Of a stretch of DNA of 22,996 bases, positions 8,331 to 16,620 are shown one piece after another; the stretch's first letter is position 1, and every line of letters begins with the position of its first letter. This stretch comes from Dunaliella salina. Taxonomy: Eukaryota > Chlorophyta > Chlorophyceae > Chlamydomonadales > Dunaliellaceae. The notes beneath the pieces were generated by a model, which saw only the letters and a program-made list of their open reading frames with translations, had not been told where the DNA came from and made no database searches. The position numbers were made by a program, and so were the translations under genes. Where the stretch lies: contig MU069693.1 in NCBI GenBank assembly GCA_002284615.2, forward strand, positions 164,651-187,646, given 5' to 3'.

Positions 8331-8393
<63 letters not shown>
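8331..8393. repeat. (GAT)21 trinucleotide repeat
   Basis: A perfect run of 21 GAT units inside the hAT element. It gives poly-Asp, poly-Met or poly-Ile/Ser depending on frame and strand, and explains several long low-complexity frames here. Confidence 0.97.
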
Positions 8394-8756
8394 ATTCCTA
8401 ATGGTGACGTGCCATGTCTGGAGAATGCAGAAAGCAGTGAAGATGAGGAAGATGCATCAATATTTGCTCCTGAGTCGGGCAGTGGGGCAGCAATGCAAGT
8501 TAAACATGAAGCCTCTTTTTTGGATGATATTAAATTCAAATGTAACATACTTTGCTGGCTTTCCCTTCTCATGGATCCCCCTTGGTTTTGAAATCCCAAG
8601 GCATTAAAAATTTAACTGACTCACTCACCCCAGGCGCGGGAAATTTTTGTAAGGTGAAACCGCAATTATTTTGGGACCCCTTTAGGGCAACCCGCACATA
8701 CAATTGAAAGCCTTGCGGGTTACCCAAAACTCTCAAAAAGGCCCTGAACAGCACTG

Positions 8757-8764
8757 CTCTTAGG
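8757..8764. repeat. Right target-site duplication of the hAT element
   Basis: CTCTTAGG, one mismatch from the left copy at 7668-7675. Confidence 0.9.
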
Positions 8765-8929
8765 ATATCGTTGCAATGCCACCGACAGCCTTTGCTCTCT
8801 AGAACAGATCAGAAAGCAAATACTCTACCCAGAACTTCATCACCAGCATGTTTAAGGTCATATCCTCAAGTTAATCATACAGCTCATATGCAAATCACCT
8901 ACCCCTATTCATTTCTTTAAGGTTAAATT

Positions 8930-10303
8930 TATGCTGGAATTGCCGGCAACGAATGCGCAGATGCCATTGCCAAGCATCAGGCCATTCAGAATGACGACAC
9001 TCTTGCAGACATAACCTTCCCATGTGCAACCCTTGAAGGCAATCCCTTTCATGACACCACCTGGCTTGCCTTTGAGGAAACTTCCTGCACTCATGCAAAC
9101 GCTTCTAGACGCCTTAACCCACCTGCCGTAAAGCTGAAACACTTCTCCAACCTCCATGATGCTTTACGGAAGCACATGCACTCAAAACACAAACTTGGAA
9201 AGGCCAACACCAACACAGGGTACTACTCCTTCTACCAAAGTCTACTCCTCAACATCCAAAAAAATATCAGTATACTGATATTACGTAATGCCTTCTGGAC
9301 TATGCCAACACTCTCTTTCAAAATGAGGCAAAACATTCTTAAGTACCGCACAGGTACCCTCTTCAATCAAAAACATGCGGTGCACTTCAAAATTTCCACA
9401 AGCCTACAATGCCCCCTCTGTGGAGAACTCGACAGTGCCCTTCACATCTTGTCAGGATGCAAAAACTCAACCATGTTTGGTATGGTAACTGAGCGACACA
9501 ATATTGTCAGCAGAATCCTCCTAAAAGCCATCAGCAAAGGCCCCCTTGGGGCAGGTATTGCCTCCATGGACACTGGCAATGCAGACCGTCTTGCCTTGCA
9601 AGACCTACTAGAACATGTTACTAATAGGACCCTCCCTAAATACATTTTCCCACGCCGCTTCCCTAATAAGGATAGGCTCACTTCCAGCCTGCCTGATGCT
9701 CTATTAGTCGTTCCTCTGAAAAGAGCATCTAGGTCGAATCCTCGTTATGAATTGAGAAGTGCAGGGGGGCGCGGGGGTAACAGGGAGGACTCAGCTCCAG
9801 CCACAGCCATTCAACCCACATCCAAGGCTTGTGACCCCAGTCTGCTCCACCCAGATCAGAGACACATCCACCTTGTAGAAGTCAAGTACTGTGAGGACAC
9901 ACGGCCCAACAGCCAGCTTGAGGCCTCCAAGCAGCAGCACCGCGACCTTTGTCGTCATCTTTCTAGAGCCTCAGCTCAAGTCACCCTCCATACAATCCTG
10001 TTAGGTGTGGGAGGAGTCATCTGTACACCCCACACACATTGGAGCCTCTTAAGGAGCTTGGTCTTGACACTTACTAGGCCACCAAGCTTGCTCGGAAGCT
10101 TCATACTCATTCTGTCCTGTATGCCTACAAACTTGCCAGCACCAGACGCGCTATTGAGAAAACTTTCCTCAACTCTCAACAAGGTCAGGCACGGGATACT
10201 GCTAGTAACCCTCCTGATACCCACTGACTTCTTTCCTCTGTTTTCTCTCGGTGAAGAGGATACACAGTGCCTCGGCCCTAGGTATCCCCTTTTCCTTAAT
10301 TGA
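8930..10303 (+). pseudogene. RNase H tail, CCHC zinc knuckle and PD-(D/E)xK endonuclease of copy 1
   Basis: One open frame of about 450 codons; the part starting at the ATG at 9176 has 375 codons. From that ATG: HKHKLG-type motif (residues 4-8), zinc knuckle C79-x2-C82-x7-H90-x4-C95 (9410-9460), then a restriction-like nuclease core with P173-D174 (about 9692-9697) and E235-x-K237 (9878-9886). In R2-like and Dualen-like retrotransposons this nuclease nicks the target for primed reverse transcription. The core residues look intact. The true C-terminus lies in another frame: a one-base slip in the CA run near 10035 is followed by TAG at 10075, then a conserved ending SNPPDTH before TGA at 10225-10227. 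The frame's last 85 codons are therefore non-native. Confidence 0.85.
9263..9282. repeat. 20-bp perfect palindrome inside the copy 1 coding frame
   Basis: AATATCAGTATACTGATATT is self-complementary. It coincides with an in-frame 15-bp insertion: the sister copy C reads ISNAFW where this copy reads ISILILRNAFW. The palindromic shape is typical of a footprint left by transposon excision. Confidence 0.85.
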
Positions 10304-10351
10304 TGTGGGGATTGTTTTCACTGCCTGCGTAGTTCTTCTTTTCTTTTCTGT
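10228..10351 (+). other. 3' UTR of copy 1 (type I) with pyrimidine tail
   Basis: From the conserved stop to a CTTCTTTTCTTTTCT tail. It shares CACTGCCTGCGTAGTT, TTAATTGATGT and an inverted-repeat block with the minus-strand copies ending at 16483 and 20645. This places the copy's 3' end at about 10350. Confidence 0.75.
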
Positions 10352-10568
10352 GAAATCGCTTGTGCTGGCTGGAGCTCACTGTAAAAGGTGCCATCTTGCT
10401 CTTCTTGGGGGTTGGGCTGGCCACCTCTTCCACTTCCTGCTCCTCCCTGGCTTTTTGCGGCTGCTGCCTTCACCTTTGCTCTGAGCTGTTACTCCTGCTG
10501 CTGCTAATGCTGCTGATGTGCACATATGGCGTCTCCGCGTCCCTGCAGCGTTTGCAATAGGGCTCAGG

Positions 10569-10617
10569 TTGTAAGAAAAAGAGGAACCTCTGCCTTGCCT
10601 GCCTCACTTGACGATCT
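10569..10617 (+). repeat. 49-bp direct repeat, copy 1
   Basis: Begins TTGTAAGAAAAAGAGG and matches 11335-11383 at 44 of 49 bases. It could be the end of an unrecognised element such as an LTR fragment. The flanks on both sides differ. Confidence 0.85.
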
Positions 10618-10698
10618 GGGGACATATAAATTGTATGATATAATTTAGGCTATATGATACAACTATATGATATAACATAGGATGTTTGATATAAATGA

Positions 10699-10725
10699 GC
10701 AGTTCTCTGCAATGCAGTAGAACTG
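10699..10725. repeat. Inverted repeat / hairpin
   Basis: GCAGTTCTCTGCA and TGCAGTAGAACTGC can pair over 13 bp with one bulged base and a single-base loop. Confidence 0.75.
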
Positions 10726-11248
10726 CAGTTCTTGTAAACAAGTGAGAGTGTGACACGTCCTTATTGCTGCTTATGCAACAAGGATACCATCTTTCCTTTC
10801 TTGGGCATCAGACCTGTGCTTGCTTGGTTTTTGGCTCTTGCCTTGTGCCTTTCCTGGTTTCCTGCAGACTTCCAGCTGAGTAGCACACTTGCCTAGGCAG
10901 TGCTTGCAGCAGACTTGCTTGCAGCAGACTTGCATGCTTCAGACATGCCTGGTGCTTTGTGTGTTTGTCTCCTACCTCAGGCAATTTTCCCTGCCGTCTC
11001 CCTGTTGCTGCTTTCTTTTTCTGGGTGCCTCCCAGGCTTGTGTATCCTTTCTGCTGCTTCTGGTCTACCCTCCCAAGTATGGAACACGCCTCACGAGCCC
11101 GAATAGAACCTATCATTGCATCCCCCCGCCTAATTCTGGACATCCGGCCAGATTCTGGTCTTAGGGGAGTCCTGCATCCTTACCCAAAGGATGCGCCTTG
11201 CCTAGCCTTGCCTTCGCCAGCCAGGTGAGCCTACCAGGAATCCAACCA

Positions 11249-11266
11249 GTCAGGGGTACCCCTGAC
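11249..11266. repeat. 18-bp perfect palindrome
   Basis: GTCAGGGGTACCCCTGAC is self-complementary. It lies within a minus-strand segment that also has A-box-like and B-box-like motifs. Confidence 0.9.
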
Positions 11267-11334
11267 CAGTGGCGCGCACTGACACTTTGCATGCATGCCG
11301 CTACACCACCCGGAGCCCTGGCTTTGCGTACCAA

Positions 11335-11383
11335 TTGTAAGAAAAGGAGAAACCTTCGCCTTGCCTGCCTCACTTGACAATCT
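11335..11383 (+). repeat. 49-bp direct repeat, copy 2
   Basis: Partner of 10569-10617, 766 bp downstream in the same orientation. Confidence 0.85.
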
Positions 11384-11428
11384 ATCGTTACACAGGTCGG
11401 CCTTGCACACTCTTGCACTCCAGCACGC

Positions 11429-11468
11429 AGCTCCCCACAGCTCCCCACAGCTTCCCACAGCTTCCCAC
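11429..11468. repeat. 10-bp tandem repeat, four copies
   Basis: CAGCTCCCCA twice followed by CAGCTTCCCA twice. Confidence 0.92.
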
Positions 11469-11992
11469 ACCCTGGCTTGATTTCAGCAATGAAACGATCA
11501 CTCCATGCCTTATCACGCCCACTCGTCAGCCTTTGGTAAAGGTCCTTATGGGTAGCGCGCCCCTGCACATGGGACTGCTTGCCTGAGTCGTTCAGTGCAT
11601 TCTTCATCCATGGCGCTTCCCTTGAACTAAATCCATTTTTTTGATTTTCACAGCCTTAGACGGCCTTAGAAGAGCGTTGTATCCAAGGAGCTGTGTATAA
11701 ACTATCCGTAGAGGGACTAAAAGATGTCATTGCTTGCCAAGGGCGGCAGCCCCCCTTGGCTAACTCCTTACCGTCTCACCATCCTTTCATCTGCACAAAT
11801 CAAAACCATGTCTTGGCTGTGGGGCTCTCCTTTTAGCGTATTGGGCCTTGCGCATGCTTCAGCTTCTGTAGGAGTTTTTTTTTTTCCAATGAGCCTGTGC
11901 CTGCCTCTCGTTCCTTCTTTTTCTTTTCCAAGCTTTCTTATCATATTCTAGCAGAGACCTTTCTGGGAAGTAGCTATTCCTTGGGCAGTGTA

Positions 11993-12010
11993 AACAACAA
12001 CAACAACAAC
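11993..12010. repeat. (AAC)6 microsatellite
   Basis: Six perfect AAC units. Confidence 0.92.
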
Positions 12011-12329
12011 TATAACAAGTGTGCCCCAGCTGACGAGTGCCAAAAAGCCTGCCTGAATTTTTGGGCAAATGTCGTAGACGTACAAAGAAGGAGTCATTGC
12101 TGCAACAGAAAAGGAAGGGAGAAGTCCTGGCTTTCCGATGACTTTGAGAATAAAGAAACAATATGGAATCAAGAGGTTCGACCCAATTCTGCATCATTGG
12201 ACATCAAAGTTGGGCTTCAAGAAGTACTATGACTTCCTATGGGCTCCTATGACTTCCTATCCTTGACTGCTACTTCTTTGCAGCTGGAACGCATGTATGA
12301 GTTGGCTGAACACTGACTATATACACAGA

Positions 12330-12855
12330 GTCATGCCTGCAACTTCAAATTTTCCAGTTCTGATAGATGCCCACTCCGTGCAAATACGGACAACATTTAT
12401 CACGTTCTGCTTAGGTGCACCAACTCAACAATGAGTGGGATGTACACCAACAGACACCATGCGGCCCTGAGTCTCTGTGTAGAAGCCCTGAGTACAGGCC
12501 GGTATGGCTCATCCCTCATTAGCATGGATGGCTGCAAGCATGACAGACCTCTGGATCAAGGCATACATGTCCCTGAAAACATCTCCTGAGCTATTCCAGA
12601 CTGGGTTTCCCAAATGGCACTGCCTCACCTGCACGGCACCGAAGCCGCCCTGATGCTCTCTTTTTGCACCCTATCCCAGGCAGACAAGCCCACCTCGATC
12701 CGTCCAAGATCCCCCCACAAGACAGGGACATCCACCTCGTTGAACTTCAATTCTGCCCTGATACAAATCCCTTCATTGCTTTAGAACGTGCGCAGGTTCA
12801 ACATCCCCACATCATAAACAGACTGATCAGGGGCCCTGCTGGGTGCAACTAACAT
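12330..12855 (+). pseudogene. Retroelement copy E: zinc knuckle and PD-(D/E)xK relic
   Basis: Plus-strand frames read DRCPLRANTDNIYHVLLRC (about 12361-12418), a decayed C-x2-C-x7-H-x4-C knuckle whose second Cys is Arg. They continue with TNRHHAAL and AIPDW, then in another frame RPDALFLHPIPG (about 12646) and DRDIHLVELQF (about 12724-12756). The PD is kept but the final Lys of ExK is Gln, so the nuclease is probably dead. Wording differs from copy 1, so this is a separate lineage of the family. The C-terminal part and 3' UTR are missing. Confidence 0.75.
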
Positions 12856-12928
12856 GCCCCCTAGCAGGATTGCAGCGTCACCACCTGTTTTTTGGGGCGG
12901 AGCCCCCCCTGGGCGTAGTCCCTTTATG

Positions 12929-13032
12929 TTAACATAGCTCAAAGCTATATTCTTTCAGTGTTGACTCTCTGAGAGTGTAGTTAACATAGCTCAAAGCTAT
13001 ATTCTTTCAGTGTTGACTCTCTGAGAGTGTAG
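12929..13032 (+). repeat. 52-bp perfect tandem duplication
   Basis: The unit from TTAACATAGCTCAAAG to GAGAGTGTAG occurs at 12929-12980 and 12981-13032 with no difference. The second copy forms most of the left arm of the palindrome that follows. Confidence 0.97.
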
Positions 13033-13110
13033 TGTTGACTGCCACGAACGTTCGTGGCAGTCAACACTACACTCTCAGAGAGTCAACACTGAAAGAATAT
13101 AGCTTTGAGC
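12989..13110. repeat. 122-bp perfect palindrome, no spacer
   Basis: Two 61-bp arms (12989-13049 and 13050-13110) are exact reverse complements meeting at GAAC/GTTC. Single strands would form a long hairpin, and the duplex could extrude a cruciform. No target-site duplication is seen. It may be a foldback element or a junction of inverted duplication; a sequencing or assembly artefact is also possible. Confidence 0.95.
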
Positions 13111-13186
13111 CATCCAAGCCACCCCAGACTATAAAACTTAAATGAGATAGAAGCTAATTTCCCCCTGATGCCGGATGTCCCGGGTC

Positions 13187-13266
13187 AATCCCAAGCTAGT
13201 CCCAATCCCAATCCCAAGCTAGTGCAAATCCCAAGCTAGTCCCAATCCCAATCCCAAGCTAGTGCA
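13187..13266. repeat. 40-bp tandem repeat, two perfect copies
   Basis: Each unit itself holds two AATCCCAAGCTAGT blocks and a CCCAAT run, so there is higher-order structure. Confidence 0.95.
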
Positions 13267-13347
13267 AGCCCGCATAACTGGGTCGCGCCCCCAGGCAAGC
13301 CCAATCCTGAATTGTGGAGAGGTGCTAATGAAGTACAGGAGCGGGGG

Positions 13348-13376
13348 GTGCAGGGGGGGCGCAGTCCCCCCTGCAC
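13348..13376. repeat. GC-rich hairpin
   Basis: GTGCAGGGGGG pairs with CCCCCCTGCAC, an 11-bp perfect stem with a 7-base loop. Confidence 0.85.
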
Positions 13377-13901
13377 ATCTCATTCCAATCAATATAAGGT
13401 TAAGGTACATTTCCTCCACTTGACCACGGGAGTGACCTCCATGGCGGTGATATGCTTCAATGCTTTGAAGACGTGAGCAGGAGTAGAGGGAGCGGGGGGG
13501 TCAAAATTGAGGTGTAAACCGTATTCAGGTGTAAGGGAAGCACAGGCTCTGCCCCATTTTTTGTGATCCGCAGGATCACACCAATGCAAATCAAACAGAT
13601 GGCGGATTAGTTGGGTAGCCGTAAATAAAGCAAAAAAAGTAAAAAGTCTATGCTGAACAAAATCCAGCGTGCATTCAGGAAAGACTCAACAATCAGCGCT
13701 GGATCTAACTGCGAGACCCACGAACAAAATCAAGCTATAGGGACCCAAGCTAATGTGTGTCTGGCGTTTTGTCGGCCATCCGTCCAGCTGTGGTCTTCCT
13801 TCTCCTGCAAGCAACCGAATCAGCAGCCCCCCCACCCCCCAAAATACAATTGCTTGAGTTGCTTCAATGGATGGAATTCCTGGTGTTGTGAATTTTTGTT
13901 A

Positions 13902-14544
13902 CCGTAGCGACGCTAGGGATTTTGCGATTAATTAAAATAATTATTGGAGTCCCTCGCAATATGAAGCGTCTTTAGAAATTACTTTTTTCAAGGCCTCGTA
14001 AAGGGTCCAGGTTTGCATTCAGCCATCCATCGGGCCCCATGCTCCTTTAGGATCAGTCCCTCTTCGACATGGGCTGCACCAAAGCTAGAGGATTGGAGCT
14101 GCTCTGGAGGGTCCTTGCAGCTGCCACCCTCTGGAGAGGGTGGCAGCTGCTGGCCAGCAGGGGAGCATGCATGGGGGGAAGCAGCAGGGCAAACCTGCTC
14201 CCTCAAGGACCCCACAGTCACAACTCCAAGTCAGCCCCTTCATGAAGAAGCATAGAGCATAAGGAGCTTGCTGCTGCTGCACTTCTACGGTAGGAGAGTG
14301 GAGGGNGCGTGGGTGGGAAGACTGAGTGAGCCAATGGAGGTGTCTGAGAGCAACACAGATGATGGAACGATGGGAGGGAAAGAAACAGTGAGAGAGTGCA
14401 AAGAGGGGAGCAAAAATGCAGGAGTTCGTAAAATTTGAGTTTTTGAGCGGACCTCGCAAACCCTTAAAGCTCGCAAATTAATTAATGAAATTATTTAGGG
14501 CCCTCGTAATAAATCAGCGTCGTAATACATTAGCGTCGCTACGG
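13902..14544. mobile_element. TA-flanked MITE, family 2 (643 bp)
   Basis: Perfect 14-bp terminal inverted repeats (CCGTAGCGACGCTA), with TA on each side (13900-13901, 14545-14546). Copy B at about 15856-15885 shows the same retroelement sequence uninterrupted (TGGTGTTGTCAATATCTG then GGTCTTGACAG), so the empty site is visible in a paralogue. The element has no coding capacity. It contains a 15-bp perfect hairpin at 14117-14150 and one unresolved base (N) at 14306. Confidence 0.9.
14117..14150. repeat. 15-bp perfect hairpin inside the 643-bp MITE
   Basis: GCAGCTGCCACCCTC and GAGGGTGGCAGCTGC pair around a TGGA loop. Confidence 0.95.
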
Positions 14545-15592
14545 TAGGCTCTTTACAGTGTGATAGCAAAGTTCTTTTGCAGGCTTTGTCTTTGGTTAGG
14601 CCAAGTTTGCAGAGGGGATCAACAGTGTAGGGATTGAAAATAGTTCCAGCAACTCCAATTAGTATGGTGTGTAATGTGACTCTGCTATTGCCCCGGAGAG
14701 TTTTTTTGCTTGAGCTCTCGATGGTGTGCTTGTGTTGGTTTTGTGCAGTGAGGAGAGTGTTCAGGCTTGGTGTCAGAGCAAACTTTGAGCACGATGAGGT
14801 GAATACCTCTGTCTCTGGGATTTATGAATTGCGGATGATGTGTCAAGTCTCTGCCTTCAAGGGGCAGGGCAATAATGCTATCAGGGCAGCTGAATAGTGT
14901 AGTTGGAAGTTGTCCAGATGGGAAAAGCCAGTGAGGAATGTTTCACTGGACATGATCAGGAAGTTCCATCTGCAAGGAAAACAGCCTGTCTGTGTTTCAT
15001 GCATCTATAGTGACAGTGTATGGTCCATAGTTTCCTTTGCTGAATGCTTCATCACAGATGCTGAGTGCTGATGGTGTCTGTTTGTGTGCGTCCTATTCAA
15101 CTGTGGGTGCGTGCATCTAAGTAGGGTATGGAAAGTGCTACTAGCTAGTGCACCACACGGGGAAAAAAGCGGGCCCAGGGTGGTTATTGAAGAGTCTGGT
15201 ATGCTTGCCGCTTTATAAGGTGTCTGCTCCATACTTGAGGACATTGGTCTGTTCTCTGAGGGTCACAGCCTTCATATCCCAGGAAACATTACTAACTAAA
15301 TTTTGCAGTGGGGTGAATATTGGACATCCTGAGCAGGTATTGCTGGTAACTAAAAGTGCAGAGATTTGAATGTCCCAATTTGTGCTTTCCATGCATAATA
15401 TGTTTGAGTTTATCTTGGAGGTTTTAAGGGGGCCAGTATTCCGTACCAGAGTTTTGTGTTGTGACAGGTACAGCAAGCCAGTTGAGATGAGAGAAAGGTT
15501 TTTCTGCCTGGTTGGGTGAGGTGTCAGTTTCATTAGGCAACATATCTGTTTGAAGTGCGAGAGCATATGCGCCTTCATTACCAAGGTACCAC

Positions 15593-16482
15593 TACCAAAG
15601 TAAAAGTAAAAGTCTATGCTGGAGAAAATCCAGCGTGTATTATGGAAAGTTCCAACAGTCAGCACTGTCACTGACCGTGAGCCTTACCAGTATCTAAACG
15701 AGAAACTGGGAAAATAGGGATGGGGATCCGGCGGATTGTCGGCCATCCGTCCAGGCGTGCTCCTCGCTCTCCTGTAACCAGCCCGTCCAGTCAACCCCGG
15801 TTCTGTGTTGTTTGAATTGCTGAAACGGATGGCTGTTTGGTGTTGTCAATATCTGTTTAAGGTCTTGACAGCATGAAGGTGGAGTTTGGTTGCAGTCTTT
15901 TGGGATTTTTCTTTGGCAAAGCCTAGGTTGCACAGGGGTTCAATTGTGTAAGGGTTGTAGATGGTTCTGGCAACTCCAATAAGGATTGTGTGTAAAGTGA
16001 TTCTGTCATCACAGTGCAAACTTGAAGTGTTTTTGTGCAAAAGTTCTCTATAGTGTTTTTAAGTTGATTTTGTGCAGTCGGGAGTGTTTGTTCAGGGTTG
16101 GTGTCTGAGGAGAAATTGAGTTCAATGAGGCGGATGTCTCTGTCCCTAGGGTTCATGTTCTTTGGATGGTTGGTGGAGTCTCTGCCTTTCGGGGGTAATA
16201 CAATGATGCCATCAGGGCGACTGAGGTGTGCACTTGGCGGCTGCCTAGATGGGTAAACCCATTTTGGAATGCTTCTCTGGACATGATCTGGACTTTCCAT
16301 GGTCCAAAATTTCCTCTTCACCACATGCTGAGAGCTTCATGATGACGATTAATCTTCATTCGATTGATTTGTGGATGGGTGCATCTAAGTAGAGTATGGG
16401 AGATGCTATCGGGAGCACTACAAAGAGGACAGAGAGCAGGCCCAGGGTGGTAACTGAATTGCGCGGCATTGCTTGCTGTTGT
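15593..16482 (-). mobile_element. Retrotransposon copy B, 5'-truncated
   Basis: On the minus strand it begins just upstream of the zinc knuckle, which is intact in spacing (CPLCSAPDSISHTLLRC, about 16381-16432). The nuclease relic follows in the 133-codon frame 15923-16324: R36-P37-D38 and E68-L-N70, so the catalytic Lys is Asn. After LHTILIGVA it ends in a type II 3' UTR with a perfect 6-bp hairpin (15618-15634) and a CTTTTACTTTTAC tail. Copy C's tail lies directly upstream and copy A's interior directly downstream. Confidence 0.82.
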
Positions 16483-16620
16483 AGAAAAGAAAAAGAAAAA
16501 GAAAAAGAAAAACTACGCAGGTAGAGAAACTCTCCCTACATCAATAAAGGAAGAGGAGACACATGGGCTAAAAAAAAAAGCCGTGTGCCCCCTCCACCAC
16601 AAGGTGTGAAAAAGAGAATG
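16483..16620 (-). other. 3' UTR of copy C (type I) with (TTTTTC)n tail
   Basis: From the stop codon to the tail. It has two potential stems: one around GGCT/AGCC near 16561-16585 and one around GTAG...CTAC at 16520-16539. It shares CTGCGTAGTT just before the tail with copy 1. A homologous UTR lies at 20645-20790. Confidence 0.75.

Larger units (their letters stand above)
7749..8591 (+). pseudogene. Low-complexity coding relic carried by the hAT element
   Basis: The first frame begins MGRGKNNHGTRG, continues with an RG/GE-rich stretch and a Gln run, and stops at 7998. An adjacent frame reads KRPNPDSEVAEPANVSS and a Pro/Ala/Gln-rich region to about 8225. A third frame reads AQEMVSPAGCMVLNQLHKR, then a 21-residue Asp run and an acidic segment (SSEDEEDAS) ending near 8591. 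Stitching these needs at least two frameshifts. This could be the N-terminal part of a degraded transposase or a host-gene fragment captured by the element. I recognise no family. Confidence 0.4.
7676..8756 (+). mobile_element. hAT-type transposon, non-autonomous (1081 bp)
   Basis: The ends form a 13-bp terminal inverted repeat with one mismatch (CAGTGTTGTTCAG left, CAGTGCTGTTCAG read inward from the right). The CAGNG start and the 8-bp duplication are hallmarks of the hAT superfamily. The host RNase H reading frame resumes exactly across the insertion. Inside is a decayed reading frame rich in Arg/Gly, Gln, Pro and Asp/Glu, but no hAT transposase dimerisation domain. Its orientation is given by that frame. 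Confidence 0.9.
7484..8992 (+). pseudogene. RNase H domain of copy 1, split by a hAT element
   Basis: RNase H cuts the RNA strand of RNA-DNA hybrids during retrotransposition. The left part is 7484-7675 and the right part 8757-8992, with the transposon between. Removing the insert and one target copy restores TILLGYRCNATDSL in frame. Of the four catalytic acids, the first is lost (YTGGS at 7510-7524, Asp to Gly at 7516) and the second is lost (TRAKLAA, Glu to Lys at 7641). The third (ATDSL, 8784) and fourth (GNECAD, 8960) remain. There is a frameshift at about 7560, a TAA stop at 8853 (probably from CAA) and a frameshift at about 8930. Confidence 0.85.
6220..10351 (+). mobile_element. Decayed retroelement copy 1: methyltransferase-like / RNase H / zinc knuckle / PD-(D/E)xK nuclease
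   Basis: A discontinuous coding relic reads through an N-terminal module (6220-7480), an RNase H domain split by a 1081-bp transposon, a CCHC zinc knuckle and a restriction-like endonuclease, then a 3' UTR with a pyrimidine tail (10334-10350). The C-terminal half matches the minus-strand copies at 13622-18262. The RNase H plus knuckle plus nuclease combination resembles the Dualen/RandI clade of non-LTR retrotransposons. No reverse-transcriptase motif is visible between the N-terminal module and the RNase H domain, so this copy has either lost it or belongs to an unusual element. At least four frameshifts and two stops show it is dead. The exact 5' end is not determined. Confidence 0.75.
10352..12329. 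other. No recognised gene; scattered short repeats
   Basis: No domain is recognised in any frame across nearly 2 kb. Content includes an AT-rich patch with TATATGATA repeats (10622-10690), a hairpin (10699-10725), a 49-bp direct repeat (10569 and 11335), an 18-bp palindrome (11249-11266), a 10-bp tandem repeat (11429-11468) and (AAC)6. Around 12130-12240 a plus-strand frame reads KKQYGIKRFDPILHHW and KLGFKKYYDF, which could be coding sequence of the retroelement relic that follows. Confidence 0.5.
13622..15592 (-). mobile_element. Retrotransposon copy A, 5'-truncated, with nested MITE
   Basis: Reading the minus strand from 15592, the copy starts inside RNase H (GNEGAYALALQ). It continues through HGKHKLG, a decayed knuckle (SPCGALASSTFHTLLRC, first Cys lost), a nuclease relic where the ExK core reads VLK (RDRGIHLIVLK near 14800), and the conserved LHTILIGVAGTI. 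It ends with a type II 3' UTR hairpin (13652-13668) and pyrimidine tail (13622-13645). Several frameshifts and stops make it dead. Its 5' boundary is exactly the 3' tail of copy B. A 643-bp MITE interrupts it at 13902-14544. Confidence 0.8.

Noticed and set aside
8276..8599. Poly-Ser protein on the minus strand, and poly-Met / poly-Asp proteins on the plus strand
   Set aside because: All are readings of one (GAT)21 repeat.
15213..15671. 152-codon minus-strand frame as a gene
   Set aside because: It crosses the junction between the 3' end of copy B and the interior of copy A, switching out of the conserved frame.
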